Shown here: positions 41,253 to 49,449 of the stretch, in pieces
Position numbering within the stretch: position 1 is the stretch's first letter
Layout: each line of letters starts with the position of its first letter
From: Calidifontimicrobium sp035325925
GTDB taxonomy: Bacteria > Pseudomonadota > Gammaproteobacteria > Burkholderiales > Burkholderiaceae_C
Reading direction: 5' to 3'
DNA: 64,000 nt
Assembly (NCBI RefSeq): GCF_035325925.1
Contig: NZ_DAOKZA010000007.1
Coordinates: 1-64,000, forward strand
Made by a program: the position numbers and the translations under genes
The notes under the pieces: model-generated
Databases searched by the model: none
Seen by the model: only the letters and a program-made list of their open reading frames with translations
Told to the model about the DNA's origin: nothing

Positions 41253-42830
41253 TCAGCCCCCGTTGCCGCGCATCTCGGCCATGCGCGCGCGGTGCTCGGC
41301 CTGCAGGTCGCGCAGCCGCGCGTCGATCACCGACAGCTCGACGAAGTCGCTGGTCGCCCCCTCGCGGGCGAGGCGCTGGCCGGCGCGCAGGCGGTCGATC
41401 GCGCCGGGCAGGTCGCCGAGCGCGGCGCGCGCCTCGGCTTCGGCGCGCACCGCGCGCAGCGGCTGGCCGAGCAGCGCCGCGCCCTGCGACAGCAGCGACC
41501 ACGCCAGCGCGTCGCCGCGCCGCTCGGCGGTCCAGGCCTGCAGGGCCTCGACGCTGCGGCGCAGCGTCGCCGCCGTCGGCGCCCCGGCGCGCGCGGCCGC
41601 CAGTGCCGCCTGCGCGCGCTGCAGCAGCCACGCGCGCGCCGCCTGGGGTTCGGCGTCGAGCAGCGCGAGCGCGCCGGCGGCATCGCCGCGCGCGACGCGC
41701 ACCTCGGCGTCGAGCAGCGCGATCGCGTGCGCGGCACGCCGGTCCTCCTGCGCGTCGCGCAGCGGGCTGTGGCGCAGCAGTGCGCGCGCGTCGGCCAGTG
41801 CCGGCACCGCCGCGTCGGCCTCGCCCAGGCGCAGCGACGCCAGCGCGTTGCCGTACAGCGCGCCCAGCCGCTGCGCCGGCGACGCGTCGGGCGCGGCGCT
41901 CGCCTGCTGCGCGCGGCGCAGCGCCTGCACGCCGGTGGCCATCAGCACGCGCGCGCGCGCCTGCATCAGCGCGTGTTCGAACACGCCCGTCGTCGCCGGG
42001 CGCACCGTCGTCAGCGACTCGAGCCGCGTGCGCGCCTCGCCGATGCGCTCGATCGTCAGCGGGTGCGTGCGCAGGTACGGGAAGCTGTTGTCGTCGACCA
42101 GCCGCGCCGACTGCGCCATGCGCTCGAACATGAAGGCCATGCCCTGCGGCGCGTACCCGGCGTCGACGAACAGGCCCCAGCCGATGCGGTCGGCCTCGCG
42201 TTCCATGTCGCGCGAATAGTTGAGCTGCCCCTGGATCAGCGCGGCCTGGCTGCCGACCACGGCGGCCTGCGCGGCGTCGGCGCTGCCCGCACGGCTGGCG
42301 GCCAGCAGCCCGAGCATCATCGCCGCCAGCCCGACCAGGCTCTGACGCTGCGCGCTGGCGATGCGCCGCGCGATGTGCCGCTGCGTCACGTGCGACAGCT
42401 CGTGCGCGAGCACCGACGCCAGTTCGTCGCGCGTGTGCGTCATCGCGATCAGCCCCAGGTGCACGCCGACGAAACCGCCGGGCAGCGCGAACGCGTTGAC
42501 GCTGCGGTCGCCGACGAGGAACACCTCCCACGCGAACGCGGTGTCGATGTCGACGCCGATGTCGCCGCGCGAGCGCGCCGCCGCGGCCAGCGGCTGCCAC
42601 AGCGACTGCACGTAGTCGAGCAGCAGCGGGTCGTCGAGGTAGCTCGCGTCGCGCCGCACCTCGCGCATGATCTGCTCGCCCAGGCGGCGCTCGTCGCTGA
42701 CCGACAGGTCCTCGGAGACCGCGTCGCCGAGCGTGGGCAGGCGCACCTGCGCCAGCGGCGCGTGGGCCGGCCAGCCGGCGCCGATCAGCGCGGCGGCCAC
42801 GAGGTGGACGAGGGGTTTCTTCATCAGCAT
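41253..42830 (-). CDS. BepA-like periplasmic M48 metalloprotease with TPR repeats
   Basis: A 525-residue protein. A signal peptide (about 1-28), then a peptidase M48 domain with AHELSHVTQRH (HExxH) and the third ligand in DMEREADRIG. The C-terminal half is Ala/Arg-rich helical, consistent with TPR repeats. BepA (YfgC) controls outer-membrane protein assembly quality. ATG 42830 and ATG 42824 are both possible starts (MLMKK). It is divergent from moaC. Confidence 0.92.
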   Translation of the reverse strand: MLMKKPLVHLVAAALIGAGWPAHAPLAQVRLPTLGDAVSEDLSVSDERRLGEQIMREVRRDASYLDDPLLLDYVQSLWQPLAAAARSRGDIGVDIDTAFAWEVFLVGDRSVNAFALPGGFVGVHLGLIAMTHTRDELASVLAHELSHVTQRHIARRIASAQRQSLVGLAAMMLGLLAASRAGSADAAQAAVVGSQAALIQGQLNYSRDMEREADRIGWGLFVDAGYAPQGMAFMFERMAQSARLVDDNSFPYLRTHPLTIERIGEARTRLESLTTVRPATTGVFEHALMQARARVLMATGVQALRRAQQASAAPDASPAQRLGALYGNALASLRLGEADAAVPALADARALLRHSPLRDAQEDRRAAHAIALLDAEVRVARGDAAGALALLDAEPQAARAWLLQRAQAALAAARAGAPTAATLRRSVEALQAWTAERRGDALAWSLLSQGAALLGQPLRAVRAEAEARAALGDLPGAIDRLRAGQRLAREGATSDFVELSVIDARLRDLQAEHRARMAEMRGNGG

Positions 42831-42934
42831 GGGCGCGCCGCCACGGCGCGCCGGCGGTTGGAGCCGACACCCGCGCCGAGGTTCAGCGGCGGGCCGGCAC
42901 TATGATCGCACCGCCACGTTGCCACTTCGTTGCC

Positions 42935-43423
42935 ATGAGTCCGACGCTGACCCACTTCGACGCGCAAGGCCAGGCGCACATGGTCGACGTCGCGTCGAAG
43001 GACGCAACGCACCGCGTGGCGCGCGCCAGCGGCCTGATCCGCATGCAGCCGGCGACCTTCGAGCTGGTGCGCAGCGGCGGCGCGAAGAAGGGCGACGTGA
43101 TCGGCGTCGCGCGCGTCGCCGCGATCCAGGGCGCCAAGCGCACCGCCGACCTGGTCCCGCTATGCCACCCGCTGGCGCTGACGCGGGTGGCGGTCGACTT
43201 CGAGCTCGACGCCGCGCTGCCCGGCGTGCGCTGCACCGCGCAGGTCGAGACGCTGGGACGCACCGGCGTCGAGATGGAGGCGCTGACCGCGGTGCAGGTG
43301 GGCCTGCTGACGGTGTACGACATGTGCAAGGCGGTCGACCGCGGCATGGTGATCGGCGACATCCGCGTGCTCGAGAAGAAGGGCGGCAAGTCGGGCGACT
43401 GGTCGGCGCCGCCGCCGGCGTAG
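42935..43423 (+). CDS. moaC: MoaC, cyclic pyranopterin monophosphate synthase
   Basis: A 162-residue MoaC. Family motifs are present: MVDVASKDATHRVARA, LCHPLALT, TGVEMEALTAVQVGLLTVYDMCK and GGKSGDW. It makes cyclic pyranopterin monophosphate in molybdenum-cofactor synthesis. ATG 42935 fits the family length. Confidence 0.97.
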   Translation: MSPTLTHFDAQGQAHMVDVASKDATHRVARASGLIRMQPATFELVRSGGAKKGDVIGVARVAAIQGAKRTADLVPLCHPLALTRVAVDFELDAALPGVRCTAQVETLGRTGVEMEALTAVQVGLLTVYDMCKAVDRGMVIGDIRVLEKKGGKSGDWSAPPPA

Positions 43424-43444
43424 GCGCCGCACGCCGCGCGGCGT

Positions 43445-44425
43445 TCAGCCGGTGATGATCGGTCGCAGCCGGGCGACGTCCTCGGTCAGGAAGTCGAAGA
43501 ACGCCTCGACCGCCGGCGTGTGGCGCAGCTCGCGCGTGGTCAGCACGCGCCAGATGCGCGTCAGCGCGGCCACCGGGCCGAGCACGCGCACGAGCTCGGG
43601 CTCCGCGTCGCCGAGTGCGGTGGGCAGCGGCGCGATGCCGATGCCGGCCTTCGCCGAGTACAGCAGCCCGAGCACGCTGTCGCTGCGCGCGGCCAGCCGG
43701 GCGTCGGGGGCGACGTCGCGCAACCACGCCGACGCGCGGTGGTCGCGCAGGCTGTCGTCGAAGCCGACCAGCGCGTGGGCCGGCAGGTCCTCGACCCGCT
43801 GCGGCCGCCCGTGGCGCGCGATGTACGCTTGGCTCGCGTAGACGGCCCACAGCGAGTCGCCGATCTTGCGCCCGACCAGCGCGCCGTCGTCGGTGTCGCC
43901 CGAGCGCAGCGCCACGTCCGCCTCGCCCTTGCCGAGGTCGACGTAGCGGTCGCTCATCACGAACTCGACGCGCACGTCGGGGTGGCGCGCGTGAAACTCG
44001 TCGAGCAGCCGGGCGTTCGTGATGCGGTGGACGAGCGGCTGCGGGCACGTCACGCGCAACACCCGCGCCGCGTCGCGCCGTGCGCGTTCGACCCGCTGCT
44101 CGAAGGCGTGCACCGCCTGCTCGACGGCATTCGCGGCGGGCAGCAATGCCTGCGCGAAGTCGGTCAGCCGATACCCGCGGGTCTGCCGCTGCACCAGCGG
44201 CGCGCCGACGCGGCGCTCGAGCTCGGCCAAGCGCCGCTGCACCGTCGACGCGTCGACGCCCAGGGCGCGCCCGGCCGCCAGCGTGCCGCCGTGGGCGGCC
44301 ACCGCCAGCAGGTACCTGAGATCGTTCCAGTCGAAGGCACGAGGCAGGGGTCGCGCCTGCGCGACCCCGTTGTGCGAACTTGCGCCTGTTGCTTCGCGTG
44401 CGCGGTGCCTACGCTTGAGGTGCAT
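43445..44425 (-). CDS. LysR-family transcriptional regulator
   Basis: A 326-residue LysR regulator. The helix-turn-helix is in FDWNDLRYLLAVAAHGGTLA and STVQRRLAELERRVG; an effector-binding domain follows. Homologues usually start just before FDWNDLR, so this one has about 30 extra residues if ATG at the complement of 44423-44425 is real. The extra DNA contains a perfect 10-bp inverted repeat (44347-44368). Divergent from the methyltransferase gene with only 24 bases between starts, it may regulate that gene and itself. Confidence 0.9.
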   Translation of the reverse strand: MHLKRRHRAREATGASSHNGVAQARPLPRAFDWNDLRYLLAVAAHGGTLAAGRALGVDASTVQRRLAELERRVGAPLVQRQTRGYRLTDFAQALLPAANAVEQAVHAFEQRVERARRDAARVLRVTCPQPLVHRITNARLLDEFHARHPDVRVEFVMSDRYVDLGKGEADVALRSGDTDDGALVGRKIGDSLWAVYASQAYIARHGRPQRVEDLPAHALVGFDDSLRDHRASAWLRDVAPDARLAARSDSVLGLLYSAKAGIGIAPLPTALGDAEPELVRVLGPVAALTRIWRVLTTRELRHTPAVEAFFDFLTEDVARLRPIITG

Positions 44426-44449
44426 CTGGACCGAACCCGAGGAGCCGCG

Positions 44450-45325
44450 ATGTCCACCGTTGCCGACGACCGAGTATCCGCCACCACCGACGTGAAGGCC
44501 ACCGCACGCGACGCCTGGGACCGCTGCGCCCAGGGCTGGAACGACCACTCGCCGGCCATCCGCCGCTGGCTGGCCACGGCCACCGGGGCGATGCTGGACA
44601 TGGCCGGCATCCGGCCCGGCGACCGCGTGCTCGACGTGGCCGCCGGCGCCGGCGACCAGACGCTGGACATCGCGCGCCGCGTCGGCACGCAGGGCCGGGT
44701 GCTGGCCACCGACCTGTCGCACGAGATCCTGCGCCACGCGAAGCGCAACGCCGAAGCCGAAGGGCTGACGCAGGTCGACACGCTCGTCGGCGACGGCGAG
44801 CAGCTGCCGGTGCCGTCGGGCGGCTTCGACGCCGTTGTCTGCCGGCTCGGGCTGATGCTGTTTCCCGACCCGCGGCAGGGCCTGCGCGAGATGCACCGCG
44901 CGCTGCGCCCGGGCGGCGGCGTGTGCACGCTGGTGTTCTCGGCGCCGCAGGCCAACCCCTGCATCGGCATCCTGCTGCGCACGGCGCTGCGCCACGCCGG
45001 CCTGCCGCCGCCCGACCCGTGGCAGCCGGGGGGCCTGCTCAGCCTGGGCCAGCCCGGGCGCCTCGACGCGTTGTTCCGCAGCGCCGGCTTTCGCGACGTC
45101 GCCACCACCGCGGTCGACGCGCCGTTCCGACTGCCGACGGTCGAGGACTACCTGCGCTTCGTGCGCGCGTCGGCCAGCCCGATCCAGCGCCTGCTCGGCC
45201 GGCTCGACCCCGCCGCCGAGCAGGCGGCGTGGGACGACATCGAGGCGCAGCTGGCCGGCTTCGCCACCGCCGACGGCTGGATCGGCCCGAACGAGCTGCT
45301 GCTCACGGCCGCGCGCAAGCCCTGA
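44450..45325 (+). CDS. Class I SAM-dependent methyltransferase
   Basis: A 291-residue methyltransferase. The SAM-binding glycine motif is VLDVAAGAGDQTLDIA, followed by ATDLSHEIL and a UbiE/MenG-like FDAVVCRLGLMLFPDP. The substrate is unknown; it resembles UbiE/arsenite-type and secondary-metabolite methyltransferases. A GAGGAG site precedes the ATG. It is divergent from the LysR gene. Confidence 0.9.
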   Translation: MSTVADDRVSATTDVKATARDAWDRCAQGWNDHSPAIRRWLATATGAMLDMAGIRPGDRVLDVAAGAGDQTLDIARRVGTQGRVLATDLSHEILRHAKRNAEAEGLTQVDTLVGDGEQLPVPSGGFDAVVCRLGLMLFPDPRQGLREMHRALRPGGGVCTLVFSAPQANPCIGILLRTALRHAGLPPPDPWQPGGLLSLGQPGRLDALFRSAGFRDVATTAVDAPFRLPTVEDYLRFVRASASPIQRLLGRLDPAAEQAAWDDIEAQLAGFATADGWIGPNELLLTAARKP

Positions 45326-45341
45326 GCGGCGCGGCGCGCGT

Positions 45342-47066
45342 TCAGCGCAAGAAGTCCCGCCATCCCAGCACCGTGCCCGGTGGCTCGCACTGGAACGGCG
45401 TCGCCGCCGGCGCGTCGGTGCCGGCCGGGGCCGCGCCGGGTTCGCAGGGCGCGAAGAACGCACGCGACTCGGGACGGCGGAACTCGCGCAACCGCGCCGC
45501 GATGTGGCGCGCACGGTCAAGGTCGCCGGCGTCGGCCCAGGCGCGCGCCCAGGTCTGCAGCAACCGCGTGTCGAGCAGGTGGAACGCGGCGCGCCCGCAG
45601 GCGTCCATCGCCTGTGCCGGCTCGGCGGCGACCGTGGCGGCGGCGTAGTCGGCGTGGTGGCCGAACAGCACGCTGCCCTGGCCTTCGGCGATGCGCTGCG
45701 CCAACGGCGCCGCGTCCGGCGGCGGCGCGAAGATGCGCGCGATGCGCAGGTAGTCGCCCATCGCGACCACCGCGCCGAGCAGCATCGCCAGCCCGCACCA
45801 CACCAGCGGCGAACGGCCCCGGCGCGGCGCGCCCCGCGCCGCGCCGCCACCGCCCAGGCAGGCACCCCAGGCCCAGGCCGCAGGCAGCAGGAAGTGCGCG
45901 TACCACAGCGGGTACTCGAGCAGGCTGTGCACGCCGACCAGCAGCAGCATCACGAACAGCGCGCGGCGCGGCGCACCGGCGCCCCACGCGCTGCGGCCGG
46001 CGCGCCACAGCGCGAACAGCATCAGCGCCAGCATCGACAGCCCCAGCGGCAGCCCGAACTCGACGGCGAACTGCAGCGGCAGGTTGTGCGTGTGGTCGAA
46101 GAACGCCACCGGCCGCGACGGCAGCGGCGTCAGCGTCCACGCGAAGTTGAAGCGCCCGAAGCCGACGCCGGTCCATGGCTGCTGCGCGATCAGCGTCAGC
46201 GTGTCGGACCAGATCGCGAAACGCGAGCTCGACAGGTCGGCCTCGGCGGCGCGTGTCGCCGCACCGACCGCGAGTCCGCCGAGCCACGATGCGGCCCAGG
46301 CCAGCGCGTAGACCAGCGGCGCGCCGAGCAGCAGCGTGCGCGCGAAGCGGCCCAGCCGCCGGTCGGCCAGCCCCCACAGCGCGAGCAGCGCGACGCCCAG
46401 CGCGCCGGTGCGCGATCCGGTCAGCTCGAGCGCGGTCAGCAGCAGCAGCCAGGTCGCGGCCGCGGCGACGCGCGCGCGCCGCGGCGCCGCGTCGGCCAGC
46501 GGCACCAGCGCGATCGCACCCCACAGCAGCAGCGTCGCCAGGTGGTTCGGCTGGCGCAGGTTGCCCACCGCGCGACCGGGCAGCGTCGAGCGCGCCACCC
46601 AGGTGCCGTCGGCCCACGCCGGCGCGAACACCTGCACCACGGCGATGGCGGCGCTGGCCACACCCGCGAGCACCCAGGCCCACAGGAACGCCCGCACCGC
46701 GGTGCGGCCGGCGCCCGCCGCCGCGAGCAGCATCGTCGCGGCGCCCGCGATCACCGCCAGCGGCGGCAGCACCAGGCTGGCCGGCAGCGGGCCGGCGACG
46801 CCGCCGGCCAGCGCCAGCACGACGACAGCGGCGAGCACCGCGAGCAGCGGCCAGGTGGCGCGCGCCGCGCTGCCGAGCGCCGCCGCGCCCGGCGACGCGG
46901 GCCAGGCGAGCAAGGCGACGAAGCCGCCCCACAGCCCGAAGGCCGCGGCCTGGTTGAAGAAGGTCGACGACGGCGGCAGGTTCCACGCCAGCAGTGCCGG
47001 CAGCAGCGCTGCCGCGGCGGCGCTCGGCGCGAGCCACCTCGACGGGTCGTGCGGGGTTCGAGGCAC
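45342..47066 (-). CDS. PglL/Wzy-like O-oligosaccharyltransferase or O-antigen ligase
   Basis: A 574-residue polytopic membrane protein with about a dozen spans and Wzy_C-type motifs: LRQPNHLATLLL, SRTGALGV and HTHNLPLQFAVEFGLPLG. The C-terminal periplasmic part (PglL/Wzy_C_2-like) carries a FRRPESRAFFAPCE segment. It probably transfers oligosaccharide onto pilin or other proteins, or acts on O-antigen. I chose the GTG at the complement of 47064-47066, since no ATG gives a good N-terminus. Confidence 0.87.
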   Translation of the reverse strand: MPRTPHDPSRWLAPSAAAAALLPALLAWNLPPSSTFFNQAAAFGLWGGFVALLAWPASPGAAALGSAARATWPLLAVLAAVVVLALAGGVAGPLPASLVLPPLAVIAGAATMLLAAAGAGRTAVRAFLWAWVLAGVASAAIAVVQVFAPAWADGTWVARSTLPGRAVGNLRQPNHLATLLLWGAIALVPLADAAPRRARVAAAATWLLLLTALELTGSRTGALGVALLALWGLADRRLGRFARTLLLGAPLVYALAWAASWLGGLAVGAATRAAEADLSSSRFAIWSDTLTLIAQQPWTGVGFGRFNFAWTLTPLPSRPVAFFDHTHNLPLQFAVEFGLPLGLSMLALMLFALWRAGRSAWGAGAPRRALFVMLLLVGVHSLLEYPLWYAHFLLPAAWAWGACLGGGGAARGAPRRGRSPLVWCGLAMLLGAVVAMGDYLRIARIFAPPPDAAPLAQRIAEGQGSVLFGHHADYAAATVAAEPAQAMDACGRAAFHLLDTRLLQTWARAWADAGDLDRARHIAARLREFRRPESRAFFAPCEPGAAPAGTDAPAATPFQCEPPGTVLGWRDFLR

Positions 47067-47116
47067 CGGGGATTCGCGGCGAGGCGATCGCCGCGCACCG
47101 CGGCGGTCGCCGTCGC

Positions 47117-48199
47117 TCAGGATTTGCGCGTGTCGAACGCGTCGCGCAGCGCGTCGCCGATGAAAGTCAGCAGCAGCATCGTCAGCACCAGCAGCGCGAA
47201 GGTGGGCACGATGATCCACCAGGCGTCGAGGTTGTTCTTGCCCTGGCGCAGCAAGTCGCCCAGCGAAGGCGTCGCCGCCGGCACGCCCAGGCCGAGAAAG
47301 TCGAGCGAGGTCAGCGCGACGATCGCGCCGCTCATGCGAAACGGCAGGAACGTGATCACCGGCGTCATCGAGTTCGGCAGCACGTGGCGCCAGATGATCT
47401 GGCCGTTGCTCAGCCCGAGCGCACGCGCGGCCTTGACGAACTCGAGGCCGCGGTTGCGCAGGAACTCGGCGCGCACGTAGTCCGACAGTCCCATCCAGCC
47501 CCACAGGCTGAGCAGCACCAGCAGCAGCAGCAGCGACGGTTCGAAGATGCTGGCGAAGATGATCAGCAGGTACAACTCGGGCACCGCGGCCCAGATCTCG
47601 ATCAGCCGCTGCAGCGTCAGGTCGAGCCGCCCGCCGAAATAGCCCATCAGCGCGCCGGCGGCCACGCCGATCACTGTGCCGGTGATCGTCAGCGCCAGCG
47701 CGAACCAGATGCTGACGCGAAACCCGTACAGCAGGCGCGCGATCATGTCGCGCCCGTTGCCGTCGGTGCCGAGCCAGTTGTCGGCCGACGGCGGCGCGGG
47801 GTCGCTCTTCTTCGTGAAGTAGTCGCTGCTGTCGGCGCCGTGGCGGTTCAGCGTGAACAGCATCCAGCGGCCCGGCCGCGCGAACTGCTCGGCGATGAAC
47901 GGGTCGGTCCAGTCGGTGGGCGTGCCGAAGTCGCCGCCGAAGGTCGTCTCGGGATGGTTGCGAAACGCCGGGAAGTAGGTCTGCCCGTCGTAATGCGCGA
48001 CCAGCGGGCGGTCGTTGCTGATCAGCTCGGCGAAGGTGGCCAGCACCAGCATCGTGACGAACACCCACAGCGACACGACGCCCACGCGGTTGCGCCGGAA
48101 TCGCGCCCAGGCACGCTGGTTCGGCGACATCGGCACCACCGTCGGCAGCGCCGGCGCGCCGGCGCTCGCGCCGACGGCGGGGGGCAGCACGGCGCTCAT
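47117..48199 (-). CDS. yejE: YejE, oligopeptide ABC permease
   Basis: A 360-residue DppC/OppC-type permease. The N-terminal span is near residue 45, a periplasmic stretch follows (YFPAFRNHPETTFGGDFGTP, typical of YejE), and the EAA loop contains ARALGLSNGQIIWRHVLPN. With YejA and YejB it imports peptides such as microcin C in E. coli. No yejF ATPase follows in this window; the PglL-like gene comes next instead. Confidence 0.93.
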   Translation of the reverse strand: MSAVLPPAVGASAGAPALPTVVPMSPNQRAWARFRRNRVGVVSLWVFVTMLVLATFAELISNDRPLVAHYDGQTYFPAFRNHPETTFGGDFGTPTDWTDPFIAEQFARPGRWMLFTLNRHGADSSDYFTKKSDPAPPSADNWLGTDGNGRDMIARLLYGFRVSIWFALALTITGTVIGVAAGALMGYFGGRLDLTLQRLIEIWAAVPELYLLIIFASIFEPSLLLLLVLLSLWGWMGLSDYVRAEFLRNRGLEFVKAARALGLSNGQIIWRHVLPNSMTPVITFLPFRMSGAIVALTSLDFLGLGVPAATPSLGDLLRQGKNNLDAWWIIVPTFALLVLTMLLLTFIGDALRDAFDTRKS

Positions 48200-48269
48200 G
48201 CCCGGATGTCCCCGGTCGCTGGCGCGCGGGTGGGCGTCGCCGCCACGCCCCGCGGGACCGGCGGGTCGA

Positions 48270-48407
48270 GCGGCCGCCGCGGACCCGGCTTGGGCTTCGG
48301 CATCACACCGCTCGCCCGGCGTGGGCCTGCGCCCGCGCGCCGGCGTCCTGCCGGCCCTCCGGCGGCGCCCCCTGGAGGCAGACGCCGAAGGCGCTTCGGG
48401 GAGGTCG
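48270..48407 (-). repeat. Dispersed GC-rich spacer repeat, copy 3 (yejB-yejE gap)
   Basis: On the minus strand the element starts right after the yejB stop with GACCTCCCCGAAGCGCCTTC, continues to a CC/GG-run hairpin and ends with GCCGGGTCCGCGGCGGCCGC. Both ends match copies 1 and 2; about 50 extra GC-rich bases are inserted in the middle. Confidence 0.65.
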
Positions 48408-49442
48408 TCATCGCCCCACCGCGCCGAACTGCACGCGCGGGTCGATCACGACGTACAGGACGTCCGACACCAGCTTGACCACCAGCGCGATCAGCGTGAA
48501 CAGGTACAGCGAGCCGAGCACCACCGGGTAGTCGCGCCGCACCACCGACTCGTAGCCGAGCAGCCCGAGCCCGTCGAGCGAGAACAGCGTCTCGATCAGC
48601 ACCGAGCCGGCGAAGAACGCGCCGACGAACGCCGCCGGGAAGCCGGTGACCAGCGGGATCAGCGCGTTGCGGAACACGTGCTTCCACAGCACGCGCCGCT
48701 CGTCGAGCCCCTTGGCGCGCGCGACCAGCACGTACTGCTTGCGCATCTCCTCGACGAAGGTGTTCTTCGTCAGCAGCGTCGTCACCGCAAAACTGCCGAC
48801 GACGAAGCAGGTCAGCGGCAGCGCGAGGTGCCAGAAGTAGTCGACGATGCGCGCCGGCCAGCTCAGCTCGTCCCAGTTGTCCGACGTGAGCCCGCGCAGC
48901 GGGAACCAGTCGAGGTAGGTGCCGCCGGCGAACAGCACGATCAGCAGCACGCCGAGCACGAAGCCGGGGATCGCGAAGCCCACCAGCACCAGCAGCGAGG
49001 TCAGCAGGTCGAATCGCGAGCCCTCGCGCACCGCCTTGGCGATGCCCAGCGGCAGCGAGATCAGGTACGAGATGACGAAGGTCCACAGGCCCAGCGAGAT
49101 CGACACCGGCAGCTTGTCCTTGATCAGTTCCCACACCGGCTTGTTGTGCAGGAAGCTGGTGCCCAGGTCGAAGCGCAGGAAGGCGCCGAGCATCTCGACG
49201 TAGCGCACGTGCGCCGGCTTGTCGAAGCCGTACAGCTTCTTCAGCTCCTCGATCTGCTGCGCGTCGCTGTCGCGCCCGGCCTTGTACAGGCCGCCGTCGC
49301 CGCCGCCGGCGGTGCGCGCCTCGGCCATGATCTGCTCGATCGGTCCGCCGGGCACGAACTGGATCACGACGAAGGTGATGGTCAGCGCGCCGAGCAGCGT
49401 CGGGATCATCAGCAGCAGGCGCTTGGCGACGTAGCTCAGCAT
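48408..49442 (-). CDS. yejB: YejB, oligopeptide ABC permease
   Basis: A 344-residue DppB/OppB-type permease with the N-terminal MLSYVAKRLLLMIPTLLG start, a YejB-typical insertion (GGGDGGLYKAGRDSDAQQIE) and the EAA loop ARAKGLDERRVLWKHVFRN. It follows yejA by 7 bases. The pair YejB/YejE forms the membrane channel. Confidence 0.94.
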   Translation of the reverse strand: MLSYVAKRLLLMIPTLLGALTITFVVIQFVPGGPIEQIMAEARTAGGGDGGLYKAGRDSDAQQIEELKKLYGFDKPAHVRYVEMLGAFLRFDLGTSFLHNKPVWELIKDKLPVSISLGLWTFVISYLISLPLGIAKAVREGSRFDLLTSLLVLVGFAIPGFVLGVLLIVLFAGGTYLDWFPLRGLTSDNWDELSWPARIVDYFWHLALPLTCFVVGSFAVTTLLTKNTFVEEMRKQYVLVARAKGLDERRVLWKHVFRNALIPLVTGFPAAFVGAFFAGSVLIETLFSLDGLGLLGYESVVRRDYPVVLGSLYLFTLIALVVKLVSDVLYVVIDPRVQFGAVGR

Positions 49443-49449
49443 CGCGGCC

